From positions 62,001 through 126,000 of the forward strand of contig CAZCOA010000003.1 in the NCBI GenBank assembly GCA_964500225.1: 64,000 bases of DNA. Direction: 5' to 3'. The notes beneath the pieces were generated by a model that worked only from the letters and a program-made list of their open reading frames with translations, was not told where the DNA came from and made no database searches. This document shows positions 18,001 through 25,566 of this stretch, in pieces. Origin of the DNA: JAAYDY01 sp964500225. GTDB taxonomy: Bacteria; Planctomycetota; Phycisphaerae; FEN-1346; JAACEH01. Position 1 is the stretch's first letter. Each line of letters starts with the position of its first letter. Made by a program: the position numbers and the translations under genes.

Positions 18001-18245
18001 GAGGTCATCTCGTCCACGTCGCTGAGGTTCTTCAGCTTCTTCTCGATCTCGTTGGTAACGAGGTTCTCGATGTCGCCCGGGGCGACGCCCGGATAGGTGG
18101 TCGTGACGATGATGATCGGAATCTGAATGTCGGGAGCAGCCTCGCGCGGCAGCGTGACGTAGCTGTACGCGCCGACGACCGCGATCAGGATCATCAGCAC
18201 GACGACCGTCGTGCGATGCTTGATGGCCGTGTCGGAGATGATCAT
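15066..18245 (-). CDS. RND-family efflux transporter, permease subunit
   Basis: This 1,059-residue inner-membrane protein has the AcrB-type plan: one N-terminal helix, a large periplasmic loop, six helices, a second periplasmic loop and six more helices. Helix 4 carries GMLVDNAIVIVEN, where family members usually have VDD, and helix 10 carries GIVVNNAIVLIDY. The periplasmic porter begins with the typical TLPREAAPDIQIP. It should use the proton gradient to expel amphipathic compounds through a periplasmic adaptor and an outer-membrane channel. Its ATG overlaps the adaptor stop as ATGA. No TolC-type gene is nearby, and the substrate is unknown. Confidence 0.95.
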   Translation of the reverse strand: MIISDTAIKHRTTVVVLMILIAVVGAYSYVTLPREAAPDIQIPIIIVTTTYPGVAPGDIENLVTNEIEKKLKNLSDVDEMTSTSTEGVSTVAIKFMPNTDIDDALQKVRDKVDQAKPEMPSDIDEPSIAEINISEFPIMLLNVHGPCGLVRLKEIAEDLQDDIEKIEGVLEAQITGDLTRQIRVEVDPYRLAAYRIPVSELFARIAAENQNVSGGTIDMPDAKYSARVEGEFADPREIYDLIIDSRDGRPLYLSDVAVVRDTFEDRKSYSRFNGTESITVSVVKRAGANIVDIADQVRDIIARYRAHLPEAVQIDVSLDQSEFVRMMVADLENNMLSGLILVVLVLMIVMGVRNSILVALAIPFSMMITFAALTALGITMNMIVLFSLILVVGMLVDNAIVIVENCYRHMQQGMPRVQAAMKATSEVAWPVITSTLTTVAAFVPLLAWPDIIGDFMSYLPKTVITALLASLFVAMVINPTLCAIFLRVRRGNHAPAPSAGDAPSSGGLGQGILAVYERILSVAIRPWVRGLIVLVGFALLALSAAAFFALNGKVEFFPTGDPRTARINITMPVGTPLDVTDQVARRIEEQVLAYRYTDGSDPARNVKFVTTDVGRGGGDIFSGGGGTDSHLAVISVEFIDYLDRRVPSRDTVEKLREALSGMPGVQIQVAVEKEGPPTGKPIEIEVSGDKYDDLLPLCERIKSVVRGIAGVTDLDDDYDPGKPELRIVVDRQRAALMNLSTGTVATSIKAAVNGMDVSKFRDGNDDYDIVVRLPEAYRRTISDIEALTIAGPGGQPVPLSAVARVEYTSGLAAIRRTDMRRAITITADVVKGYNSAEVLKQAMAALRDVTPPSGCYIAYRGEKEDMQKSGDFLLKAGVVGILVIAMILVSQFNSVLLPLIIMLSVLLSWIGVFSGLAITGRPFGLIMTGLGIISLAGIVVNNAIVLIDYINKLRDRGMDAVAAVLLAGRTRLRPVLLTAITTLLGLAPMALGWNVDIRGMTFNTNSESSLWWGPMAVAVIFGLAVSTLLTLVVVPAVYMMVDRLRQRWDRKHHDAARDL

Positions 18246-19393
18246 TCGCTTGGGCTTCCTTGACAGCAGGCGCCGGCCGGCGCTTCCGCGCCGTTCAGGA
18301 CCGCCTCGGGCTGCGTCCGATCGGCGGCCTGCGCATCGAGGCGACCGTCGCCGCGGCCGCCGGTCTCAACCACCGCCACCTTCGCCCCGTCCACCAGTTC
18401 CCGCTGCCCCTTGACGATCAGGCGGTCGCCGACCTGAAGGCCCGAGAGCACCTGCACGAACACGCCGTCGAACACGCCGAGCGTGACGTCGCGCGCGTAG
18501 GCCGTGCCGTCGGCCTCGACGAACACGCGGTATCCGCCGTCGTGCCGCACCACGCTGAAGATGTTCACGGCCACGGCGCCGGGGATCTCGCGCCGCACCA
18601 GTTGGACCTTGGCGATCATGCCCGGACGAATCCGCCCGTCGTCGTTCGCCAGCTCCAGATGCACCGGGAAGGTCAGCGTCTGGGGATCGGCCACCTGTTT
18701 GATGAAGATAACCTTGCCGAGGCGGGGCTCGTCGCCCAGGGCCTCGACCACCAGCGGTATCGTCTGCCCGACGCGAACGAACGAAACGTCTTTCTCGGGC
18801 ACCTGGACGATGATCTTGACGCGGCGGGTGTCCACGACGTCGCCCAGCGGCGTTCCGGGAGTCATGTACTGGCCGATCTCGGCCAGCTTGGCGTCGAAGA
18901 AGCCGTCGATGGGCGACAGCACGTCGGCGTTGGCCAGTTGGGCCTTGGCCAGTTCCACGGCCGCCACGGCCGCATCCATCTCCGCCTTCGTGCGGTCCAG
19001 TTCATCCTTGCTGACGGCCTGGTCGGCGAACATGGTCTTGGCGCGCTGGTGGGCGACGACGGCGTACTCGGCCCGGGCCTCGGCGGCTGCCAGATTGGCT
19101 TGGAGGACGGCCTTATCGAGGCCGAACAGCCGCTCGCCGCACGTCACGGCGTCGCCCTCGGCCTTGCCGATATAGACCAGGCGGCCGGCCGTTTCGGCCG
19201 ACAGGCGAACGCTGACCCACGGCTCAATGATGCCGCGAATCACGAGCCGGTCCACCATCGGCCGCGGCAACACCACCTGGACCTCAACGTTCGTGGGTTT
19301 CTGTTCGACGACGGCCTCGTCGGGCGGCTTGCACCCGGCAAGCAGAGCGGCCAGAACCGAGCCGACGGCCAACCATCTCATCATGGCATTCAT
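18242..19393 (-). CDS. RND efflux periplasmic adaptor (membrane fusion) lipoprotein
   Basis: This 383-residue adaptor links the RND permease to an outer-membrane channel. It has a lipoprotein signal peptide ending in the lipobox ALLAGC at about residue 20, a biotinyl-lipoyl-like hairpin (RLVYIGKAEGDAVTCGERL and SPIDGFFDAKLAEIGQ), a coiled-coil pair rich in Ala and Glu between them (LAAAEARAEYAVVAHQRAK), and beta-barrel and membrane-proximal domains. The ATG at 19393 is chosen because the signal peptide begins there. The stop overlaps the permease start by 4 bases, indicating coupling. Confidence 0.93.
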   Translation of the reverse strand: MNAMMRWLAVGSVLAALLAGCKPPDEAVVEQKPTNVEVQVVLPRPMVDRLVIRGIIEPWVSVRLSAETAGRLVYIGKAEGDAVTCGERLFGLDKAVLQANLAAAEARAEYAVVAHQRAKTMFADQAVSKDELDRTKAEMDAAVAAVELAKAQLANADVLSPIDGFFDAKLAEIGQYMTPGTPLGDVVDTRRVKIIVQVPEKDVSFVRVGQTIPLVVEALGDEPRLGKVIFIKQVADPQTLTFPVHLELANDDGRIRPGMIAKVQLVRREIPGAVAVNIFSVVRHDGGYRVFVEADGTAYARDVTLGVFDGVFVQVLSGLQVGDRLIVKGQRELVDGAKVAVVETGGRGDGRLDAQAADRTQPEAVLNGAEAPAGACCQGSPSE

Positions 19394-19512
19394 CCTGAAA
19401 CCAGAGGGCAACCGACAGGGAGGCCCCCATTGCCCCCGCGGATGCGACCGCACAACCGGCCCGCTCCGCCTCAGATGCTCTGCGACGACAGCAAACCGGC
19501 TGCGAACCGCAA

Positions 19513-19540
19513 ATCGTACCTGATCGCGCGGGCCGTTCAA
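19513..19540 (-). promoter_or_regulatory. Promoter of the RND efflux operon
   Basis: TTGAAC (19540-19535) and TACGAT (19518-19513) on the minus strand are 16 bases apart. The leader would be about 110 bases. Confidence 0.45.
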
Positions 19541-19653
19541 GTTAAAACCGTCCGCGGAGGGACGCCGCGTGTGTGGGCGCAGACGCCATGCGCCGGCACG
19601 ACGCCGCGGGACCGGCCGCCGTGGCGCGACTCGTGCGCGTCCCCTCGACGGTA

Positions 19654-19682
19654 TTGACCGCCGACGGCCGCAAGGGTAGAGT
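19654..19682 (+). promoter_or_regulatory. Promoter of the EamA-type transporter
   Basis: TTGACC (19654-19659) and TAGAGT (19677-19682) are exactly 17 bases apart. The gene starts about 44 bases after the predicted transcription start. Confidence 0.55.
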
Positions 19683-19732
19683 GCCCGCTTCGTATCCGTG
19701 GGATGGGAAATGCCCCCCCGAGACGCAGGACC

Positions 19733-20752
19733 ATGAATCGACTCTGGAACAGTTTTCCCCTGCTCATCGGCATCACGCTGACGACCTGGGCCGCCACGGC
19801 CACCATGACCACCTACCTGCTTCAGCAGGGCCTGCGGCCGGGCGAGGTGGTCGTCTTCGACATCCTCTTCGCCGCCATCACCCTGGCCGCCATCACGCTA
19901 TCGCGGCCGAAGTCCAGGCAAGCCCTGCGGCAGTATCGGCTTCGCCACGTGCCGGCCATTGTCGCCAGCGGCATGCTCGGCGTGGTGCTCTACAACGCCC
20001 TGCTCTCGGAGGCCTACGGCAGCAACACCAGCGACGTCATTCCCTACGTGGTCATCAACTATCTGTGGCCGCTCATGACGATCCTGTTCGGCGTCGTGGT
20101 GCTGCGCGAGCGCACCGACGTGTACACCTGGGTCGGCGGGGCGTGCGGGCTGCTGGGCTTCGTCCTGATCCAGGTGGCCCAGGGGTTCCAGTCGCCGCAG
20201 GTAACCGAGGCCTGGGAAAATGGGCCGCCCGGCCTGTTTCTGCGCGAGTTCCTCGGCGCGATGGTCGGCGACGCGACCGTGGCCGGGTGTCTGCTGGCAT
20301 TTGGCGCGGCCGTGTCGTGGGGCCTGTTCAGCACCCTCGGACGCAAGTGGTCGAGCGAACACCGTTTCGAGCCGCTGTCGAGCATGTTCCTGTTCGTCCT
20401 GGCGGGCCTGGTCGGGTCGGCGCTGTGGTACTGGAACGATCTGCGGCCGTCCGTGGTCTTCTCCCGGTGGCCGTGCGTGGCGATCATCGTCGCGATCGGC
20501 TGCGTGAACAACGGCGTCAACAACGTGTTGTGGCTGCGCGCGATCGAACTGGGCGGCGCGGCACGGACCGGCGTGGTGTCGTACCTGACGCCGGTGCTGG
20601 CCCTGACGTACATGGCGGTGTTCCACCGGCAGTATCCGTCGTGGTCGTCGCTGGTGGGGCTGGCGCTGATCCTCGGGGCAATTGCCGTGGTGGAGACGCA
20701 CCGCAAACGCCGGCGCAACGGCGCGTCCAAGCGGCTCGGTGTCCCGGCCTGA
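19733..20752 (+). CDS. EamA (drug/metabolite) family transporter
   Basis: This 339-residue protein has about ten hydrophobic segments in two related halves, the pattern of DMT-superfamily EamA permeases. The first half ends with VINYLWPLMTILFGVVVLRE and the second with GGAARTGVVSYLTPVLALTYMAVF, the two repeats of the family signature. A longer cytoplasmic loop lies around residues 150-185. These proteins export amino acids, nucleosides or other metabolites; no substrate can be assigned. The ATG at 19733 follows AGGA at short spacing. The C terminus is strongly basic (HRKRRRNGASKR), consistent with a cytoplasmic end. It is a single gene, convergent with the sugar isomerase gene. Confidence 0.9.
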   Translation: MNRLWNSFPLLIGITLTTWAATATMTTYLLQQGLRPGEVVVFDILFAAITLAAITLSRPKSRQALRQYRLRHVPAIVASGMLGVVLYNALLSEAYGSNTSDVIPYVVINYLWPLMTILFGVVVLRERTDVYTWVGGACGLLGFVLIQVAQGFQSPQVTEAWENGPPGLFLREFLGAMVGDATVAGCLLAFGAAVSWGLFSTLGRKWSSEHRFEPLSSMFLFVLAGLVGSALWYWNDLRPSVVFSRWPCVAIIVAIGCVNNGVNNVLWLRAIELGGAARTGVVSYLTPVLALTYMAVFHRQYPSWSSLVGLALILGAIAVVETHRKRRRNGASKRLGVPA

Positions 20753-20787
20753 GAATGCCGGCTTGTGCGCACGTCCTCGACGGCCGG

Positions 20788-21693
20788 TCAGACGATGTAC
20801 CGTTCGAGGTACCGCCGCCCGAACACCAGGCCGCGTTTGACGGCCTCGGGCGAGTCATTGAACACGGGGTCGTCGTAAGCGATCGACAGCGCCCCGTCGT
20901 AGCGGTTCTCCTGGAGGCGGCTGATCAGTCGCGGCCAGGCCACCTGGCCGTGTCCCGGTAACCGCCGCCGCCACCAGCCTCCGTTGGGCCGTAACACCGA
21001 ACAGTCGCTGCGGCGGTCGGCGAACACCTCGACGTCGTTGGCCCGGACGTGGAAGATCGACTCGGCGTAATCCGTGACGGCCTCGACGTAGTCCACCTCG
21101 AGCCACACCAGCGGCGCAGGATCGAAATTCAGACCCACCACGTCACTATGGACATGGGTGAAGATTTTTTCCCAGAGCTCGGGCGCAAACGCGAGGTTGC
21201 CGGGCATATCCTCGGCCTGCCAGCCGACCAGCGGCGAATTCTCGACGGCGATCCGCACGCCGCACTCCTCGGCTTCGGCCACCGCGCCGGCCGCCAGGCG
21301 GCCCCAGGCGGCGATGCACTCGCCGATGCGCAGCGACGGATTCCGCCCGACGCGGCACGACACCGTCCGCACGCCCAGCCGCCCCGCCGCGCGAATCGTC
21401 TCGACCAGAAAATGCCAGTGACGCTGGCGCCGCGAGTCGTCCGGCTCCAGCAGGTTGTCGCTGGTCGTCAGGCAACTGACGGCCAGCCCCGTGGACGCCA
21501 TCAGTTGCTCGATCTCCGCGGCGGCCGCGTCGTCCACCTTGCCGGGATTCAGCGACGGCCCATCGAACCATCCGCCGCCGCTGCCGCCAAGGCACGGCAC
21601 CTCCAGGGAAGTGAACCCCGCTTCGGCAGCCCAGCGGGCCACCTCGGGCAGACTCACGCCGCTCAGGCACGCCGTTAGGAACCCTATATTCAT
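20788..21693 (-). CDS. Sugar phosphate isomerase/epimerase family TIM-barrel protein
   Basis: This 301-residue protein belongs to the xylose isomerase-like TIM-barrel (AP_endonuc_2) family. Typical elements are the opening strand NIGFLTACLSGVSLPEVARWAAEAGF, GVRIAVENSP with the metal-binding Glu, HVHSDVVGLNFDPAPLVW with the His/Asp ligands, and SIFHVRANDVEVF followed by the late-barrel GQVAWPRLISRLQENRYDG. Enzymes of this family isomerise or epimerise sugars or inositols using a divalent metal. The ATG at 21693 has GGAGG 8 bases upstream. The gene lies after the terminator of the upstream PQQ lipoprotein, so it is probably transcribed on its own. Confidence 0.88.
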   Translation of the reverse strand: MNIGFLTACLSGVSLPEVARWAAEAGFTSLEVPCLGGSGGGWFDGPSLNPGKVDDAAAAEIEQLMASTGLAVSCLTTSDNLLEPDDSRRQRHWHFLVETIRAAGRLGVRTVSCRVGRNPSLRIGECIAAWGRLAAGAVAEAEECGVRIAVENSPLVGWQAEDMPGNLAFAPELWEKIFTHVHSDVVGLNFDPAPLVWLEVDYVEAVTDYAESIFHVRANDVEVFADRRSDCSVLRPNGGWWRRRLPGHGQVAWPRLISRLQENRYDGALSIAYDDPVFNDSPEAVKRGLVFGRRYLERYIV

Positions 21694-21718
21694 GGTCTCG
21701 GCCTCCGGGGTGTCCACG

Positions 21719-21756
21719 AAAAAAGGATGGCGGGACGTTGGCATCCCGCCATCCTT
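21719..21756 (-). terminator. Intrinsic terminator after the PQQ lipoprotein gene
   Basis: A perfect 13-bp stem, AAGGATGGCGGGA with TCCCGCCATCCTT (21723-21735 with 21744-21756), has an 8-base loop and is followed on the minus strand by six or more U residues. Confidence 0.88.
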
Positions 21757-21832
21757 GGCTTCTCGACCATCGCACGCGGCCCAACCGGCAACCCCGCGAG
21801 GGATGCTCGTGTGTGCCCTGACGGCGGCGCGT

Positions 21833-23011
21833 CTATTCGATCAGCACCGGCGCCTCGCCCGTTTTCCCGTCCGACGAGGTCTTGGCCGCCTCCTGGTCAT
21901 CGTACTTGCCCTTGATCTCGCGCACGGCAATCACGGTGCCGTCGCGGGTTCCCAGGAACAACTGCCCGTCGATCTCATTCAGGGCGAACACGTCCAGGCG
22001 CCGGGCGTCCAACGTGAACAGCACCGACCCGTCCTGATGCGACAGCGCTGCAATCTTCCCGTCTCTTCTCAACACGTACAGCGCTCGCGGGCTGGCCGCC
22101 AGGAACCGGTCCACGTTCTCGGCGGACCACAGGGGCCGCTCGCCGTCCAGCTCGTTCAGGGCCAGCATCACGTGCGGCTCGGTGATGACGTACACGCGGT
22201 TGCCGAACGCCATCGGGGCCTGGAGAATCGGGTTACCGGTGGTGCAGACCCAGGCCGGCTGGCCGCCGATCGGGTTCAGCGCGTAGAGGCTATAGTCGCG
22301 GGACGCGGCCAGCACAAAGCCCTGTGTGCCCGACAACTTCAGATCGGCCTCGAACGCGTCGCGGGCCTTGAAAGTCCAATGGACCTGCCTACGGCTGCCG
22401 TTGCTGGCCACGACCTCGCCGTCCTCGCTGGCAAAATAAACCAGGCCGTTGCCCGCCACCGGCGCACTGAGAATCGTCGCATGCATCAGGCGGTCCCAGC
22501 TCTGGCCGCGGTGGGTCGCGTGTTCGGCCAGCATCCACCCTTCGTGCGACCCGTAGTAGATGAACGGCGGCGCCACGTGGAGGCGGGTGCTCGGAGCCAT
22601 CTTCAGGTCGCGCGGCGGCAGCGGCTTGCCGGTGTCGGTCAGGAATCCGTAGAGCTTGTCGATGACGGCCACGTAGGCCACCTCGTCGCCGAGTTGGCCG
22701 ACGTCCGATGGTGTTACGTCGGCGTCGCACAGCTTGACCGTCCACTTGATACGTCCGGAGAATGAGTCTATGCAACGGAGTTGATTGGTGCTGCTGACGG
22801 TGTAGAGGTTGCCGCGACGACAGTACAGATGCTTCAGTGTTTCTCCCTTGTTCAGGGGCAGCGTCGCGCTCCAGAACTGGACCAGGTCGCCGCCGGCCAG
22901 CTCTTCGGCCAGCAAGGGCGGCGGCGTCTCGACGGCGGCTTTGCGACAACCGCTCACGCCCAGCCCGCAAGCCGCCACGAACACCAACGTCAGGACCGTC
23001 GCCTTCTTCAT
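21833..23011 (-). CDS. PQQ-like beta-propeller lipoprotein
   Basis: This 392-residue exported protein has a lipoprotein signal peptide (MKKATVLTLVFVAACGLG, then the lipobox VSGC). The rest is a single propeller of PQQ-type blades, for example LRCIDSFSGRIKWTVK, LNELDGERPLWSAEN and LSHQDGSVLFTLDAR. It resembles BamB-like and other PQQ-repeat scaffolds rather than quinoprotein dehydrogenases, since no catalytic calcium-binding residues are apparent. A role in envelope assembly or ligand sensing is possible but not shown. It follows the 98-residue gene by 76 bases on the same strand and is closed by a strong terminator. Confidence 0.88.
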   Translation of the reverse strand: MKKATVLTLVFVAACGLGVSGCRKAAVETPPPLLAEELAGGDLVQFWSATLPLNKGETLKHLYCRRGNLYTVSSTNQLRCIDSFSGRIKWTVKLCDADVTPSDVGQLGDEVAYVAVIDKLYGFLTDTGKPLPPRDLKMAPSTRLHVAPPFIYYGSHEGWMLAEHATHRGQSWDRLMHATILSAPVAGNGLVYFASEDGEVVASNGSRRQVHWTFKARDAFEADLKLSGTQGFVLAASRDYSLYALNPIGGQPAWVCTTGNPILQAPMAFGNRVYVITEPHVMLALNELDGERPLWSAENVDRFLAASPRALYVLRRDGKIAALSHQDGSVLFTLDARRLDVFALNEIDGQLFLGTRDGTVIAVREIKGKYDDQEAAKTSSDGKTGEAPVLIE

Positions 23012-23087
23012 AGTCTCGAACCTTTCCTTAGACTGAGGCCGACCACTGGCCGCATGAGCCGCCGCCGGCGCCTGAGGCGCCACCGGC

Positions 23088-23384
23088 TCAGCGGCCGTAC
23101 TCGTCCGGCCACAGGGCCGTGGCCAGGTTGATGCCGTTCTTGCGTTCAAACCGGCTCAGCCGTTCCACGCGGGCAATGTCGTCCTGGATACGGCTGGCCA
23201 GGCGGAAAATGTACGGCTTGCCGCCCAGCCGGTCGTTCAGATCGGCCAACATCGCGTCCCATCGCCCGTCGTAGAGCTCTTCCCTGAGCCGCAACAACAT
23301 CTTGTCTTCGTCCGTGAGGCTGTTGATGAACGCTTCCAGTTCGTTGGAATCCGCGGCACTACTGCGATCCACTGCAACGTTCAC
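23088..23384 (-). CDS. Conserved-looking hypothetical protein, 98 residues
   Basis: This small soluble protein is charged and mainly helical (LEAFINSLTDEDKMLLRLREELYD in part) with no signal peptide, cysteine motif or membrane segment. The GTG start at 23384 has a G-rich stretch upstream. Its position 76 bases before the PQQ lipoprotein gene suggests co-transcription. A promoter-like TTGACG/TAGGTT pair with an 18-base spacer lies at 23423-23452. No family is recognised. Confidence 0.65.
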   Translation of the reverse strand: MNVAVDRSSAADSNELEAFINSLTDEDKMLLRLREELYDGRWDAMLADLNDRLGGKPYIFRLASRIQDDIARVERLSRFERKNGINLATALWPDEYGR

Positions 23385-23610
23385 GCTCGCATGCCCCCAT
23401 GACGGCGATTCAGGAAGGCATTAACCTAACACATGCAATGGGGTTACGTCAACGCTTTTTCTGCCGCCTCGCCGCCTCGCGACGGCATCCGCCAGTACTG
23501 AAAACCACGACATGCGGCGTGACGAGGCGAGTCTCGTGCCGCCCGTGAACCCCGCCCGGCCGCCCCCTTGTCGCCAACTCCCTTCGCGTCCACCCGCGCT
23601 TCGGCCCGCC

Positions 23611-23639
23611 TTGACTTGCCGGCGTGCCGCCGATAAGCT
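23611..23639 (+). promoter_or_regulatory. Promoter of the YggS-type gene, giving a leaderless mRNA
   Basis: TTGACT (23611-23616) and TAAGCT (23634-23639) are 17 bases apart. Only 7 bases separate the -10 box from the ATG at 23647, and there is no Shine-Dalgarno. Confidence 0.5.
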
Positions 23640-23646
23640 AGCCGCC

Positions 23647-24351
23647 ATGACGGCCCTGCAACAACGGATCCAGACCAACCTTAGCCGCATTCGCGACCAT
23701 CTCGCCGACGCCGCCGCACGAAGCCGACGCTCCGAAGCGGACGTGCGGCTCGTGGCCGTGACCAAGGCCGTCGGCATGGACGAAATTGCCGCCTTGGTCG
23801 CCTTGGGTGTCGCCGACCTCGGCGAAAACCGCGTCGAGCAACTCGTGCCGCGCGCCGCCCTGGCCGCCGAGGCCGGGCTGGCCCCGCGGTGGCACATGAT
23901 CGGCCACCTCCAGCGGCGCAAAGTCCGCGATGTGCTCCCGGCGGTCGCCATGATTCACAGCGCCGACTCGCTCCGACTCCTGGAGGAGATCGACAAACGG
24001 GCCGCCGCGGCGTCGCTCGGACCGGTGCCGGTGCTGCTGGAGGTCAACATTTCAGGCGAACCGCAAAAATACGGCCTGCATCCGGACGAAACGCCCGAAA
24101 CGCTATGCCAAGCAAACGCCCTGTCCCACATTGATGTGCGCGGCCTGATGACCATGGCGCCCCTGGCGGAGGATGCGGAGTTGTCGCGGCCGGTGTTTCG
24201 GAGGCTTCGCGAGCTGCGCGACCGCTTGAACGAGAGCCACGCCTATCGACGCCCGCTGACCGAGCTGAGCATGGGCATGAGCCAGGATTACACCGTGGCC
24301 GTCGAGGAAGGGGCCACCCTGGTCCGGATCGGAACCGCCTTGTTTCTATAG
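23647..24351 (+). CDS. YggS/PROSC family pyridoxal phosphate homeostasis protein
   Basis: This 234-residue protein is a single-domain, alanine-racemase-like TIM barrel that binds PLP and maintains its cellular balance. Visible family features are the PLP lysine in LVAVTKAV near residue 36, GENRVEQL, WHMIGHLQRRKVRDVLP, LLEVNISGEPQKYG, GLMTMAPLA and the C-terminal SMGMSQDYTVAVEEGATLVRIGTALF, which covers the phosphate-binding site. The length is normal. The start at 23647 begins immediately with a helix and lies 7 bases after a -10 box, so translation is probably leaderless. It stands alone, convergent with a lipoprotein gene. Confidence 0.95.
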   Translation: MTALQQRIQTNLSRIRDHLADAAARSRRSEADVRLVAVTKAVGMDEIAALVALGVADLGENRVEQLVPRAALAAEAGLAPRWHMIGHLQRRKVRDVLPAVAMIHSADSLRLLEEIDKRAAAASLGPVPVLLEVNISGEPQKYGLHPDETPETLCQANALSHIDVRGLMTMAPLAEDAELSRPVFRRLRELRDRLNESHAYRRPLTELSMGMSQDYTVAVEEGATLVRIGTALFL

Positions 24352-24431
24352 TCTTGGAATATTCGCGAAACAAATGCGGCCCTGCCGCTGGGACTTTTCG
24401 TGACGTCGCCCGGGTGAATCCGGAGGTGGCG

Positions 24432-25319
24432 TCAGCGGGCCTCGGCCGACGGGATCGGCGGGGGCTCGACGACCCAGCGAATGACCTCCGGCAGGTTGGG
24501 CAGCGGCTCGATGCGGACCTCGGGCAGGTCGCCGGGAGGACGGCCCTGGTAGGCCGTCACGATGCGACCGGCCAGCGACGTCCGGGCCGTCGTGGCCGCA
24601 AGGTAGGCGTCGGCCTGCTTCAGCCGCCGCTCGGCGAAGGCACGAACCGCGCCGGTGGTGTCCCAGACGCCCGGGGCGGCGGCCTGTCGCAGGCGCTCGC
24701 CGTCGGCGATCCACCCGGCAACGAACCGCTCGGCCTCGGCGAACCGTTCGCTCGCCAGGCGGAACGTCTTGCCGCAATAATCGTACGACTGCTGCGCGGC
24801 GTTGAACTGACGCGACCGGTAGAGCTCGTCGGCCAGGCGAAGCTGATAGGCCGCGGCGCGATAGGCACTTTCGCCCTCGCGCGTCAGGGCCAAGCCGCGC
24901 AGAGCCACGGCCAGGGCTAGCGACTGGCGATAAGCGTACAGACTGTCCACGTAGTAGCGGTCCACCTGGACCGTGCGGGCGCCGATGAGCACGGATCGGT
25001 CGTCGGCCGGGATGGGACGCGGGCCGAGTTGCGTGCCCTGGAGGTCCTGGTGGCGGATTTCCCTTTCGATGCTGGTTTCGGCCGCCGAGAGGTCGCCGAC
25101 GGCGGCGGTCAGCGTGCTGCGGGCCGCGGCGTAGGCCTCTGCGGCACGGTCGAAGTCTTGCGCAACCAGAGCCCGATCGCCCCCGACCAACTGCGCGCGC
25201 CCGGAGATCAGGCGGCTGCGACCCTGGTTGTACGTGTCCAACGGATGACGACACCCGGGCGCTAAGGCACAGAGCGACGCCAGCAGACATACGACCACGG
25301 CTGTCTTGGGCCCGTTCAC
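24432..25319 (-). CDS. Lipoprotein with helical repeats, unknown function
   Basis: This 295-residue protein has a lipoprotein signal peptide (VVVCLLASLCALAPGC, lipobox APGC) and then a long alanine-rich helical region with TPR-like spacing (RAAEAYAAARSTLTAAVGDL, AYQLRLADELYRSRQFNAA). It ends in a proline-rich tail. The fold looks like a coiled or TPR-type scaffold anchored to a membrane; the function is unknown. The GTG start at 25319 is chosen because GAGGA lies 7 bases upstream and the signal peptide begins directly after it. It is divergent from the HDOD gene at 25567. Confidence 0.72.
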   Translation of the reverse strand: MNGPKTAVVVCLLASLCALAPGCRHPLDTYNQGRSRLISGRAQLVGGDRALVAQDFDRAAEAYAAARSTLTAAVGDLSAAETSIEREIRHQDLQGTQLGPRPIPADDRSVLIGARTVQVDRYYVDSLYAYRQSLALAVALRGLALTREGESAYRAAAYQLRLADELYRSRQFNAAQQSYDYCGKTFRLASERFAEAERFVAGWIADGERLRQAAAPGVWDTTGAVRAFAERRLKQADAYLAATTARTSLAGRIVTAYQGRPPGDLPEVRIEPLPNLPEVIRWVVEPPPIPSAEAR

Positions 25320-25490
25320 GCACGATCCTCGGACATGACCGTTTCGCCTACATACCGTCCGCCCACCACCCTTCGATTGTACAGATTCCGCTTGCCGGCG
25401 GGCAACCCCAAAACTTCCTCCGTCCCGTTCGCGCCCCGTCAGCAAGTCCCAGGGCCGTGCCCAATGCGACAACACTGAAAATCACTTAAA

Positions 25491-25531
25491 GATGTATGCC
25501 TGCATAGACGATATGTGGACAAACATACATC
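25491..25531. promoter_or_regulatory. Inverted repeat between divergent genes
   Basis: A perfect 8-base inverted repeat, GATGTATG (25491-25498) and CATACATC (25524-25531), surrounds an AT-richer spacer ahead of the HDOD gene. It may be an operator or an RNA stem in its leader. Confidence 0.35.
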
Positions 25532-25566
25532 GAAGATATAAGGAGCTTTATTGTACTGGGGGGAAC

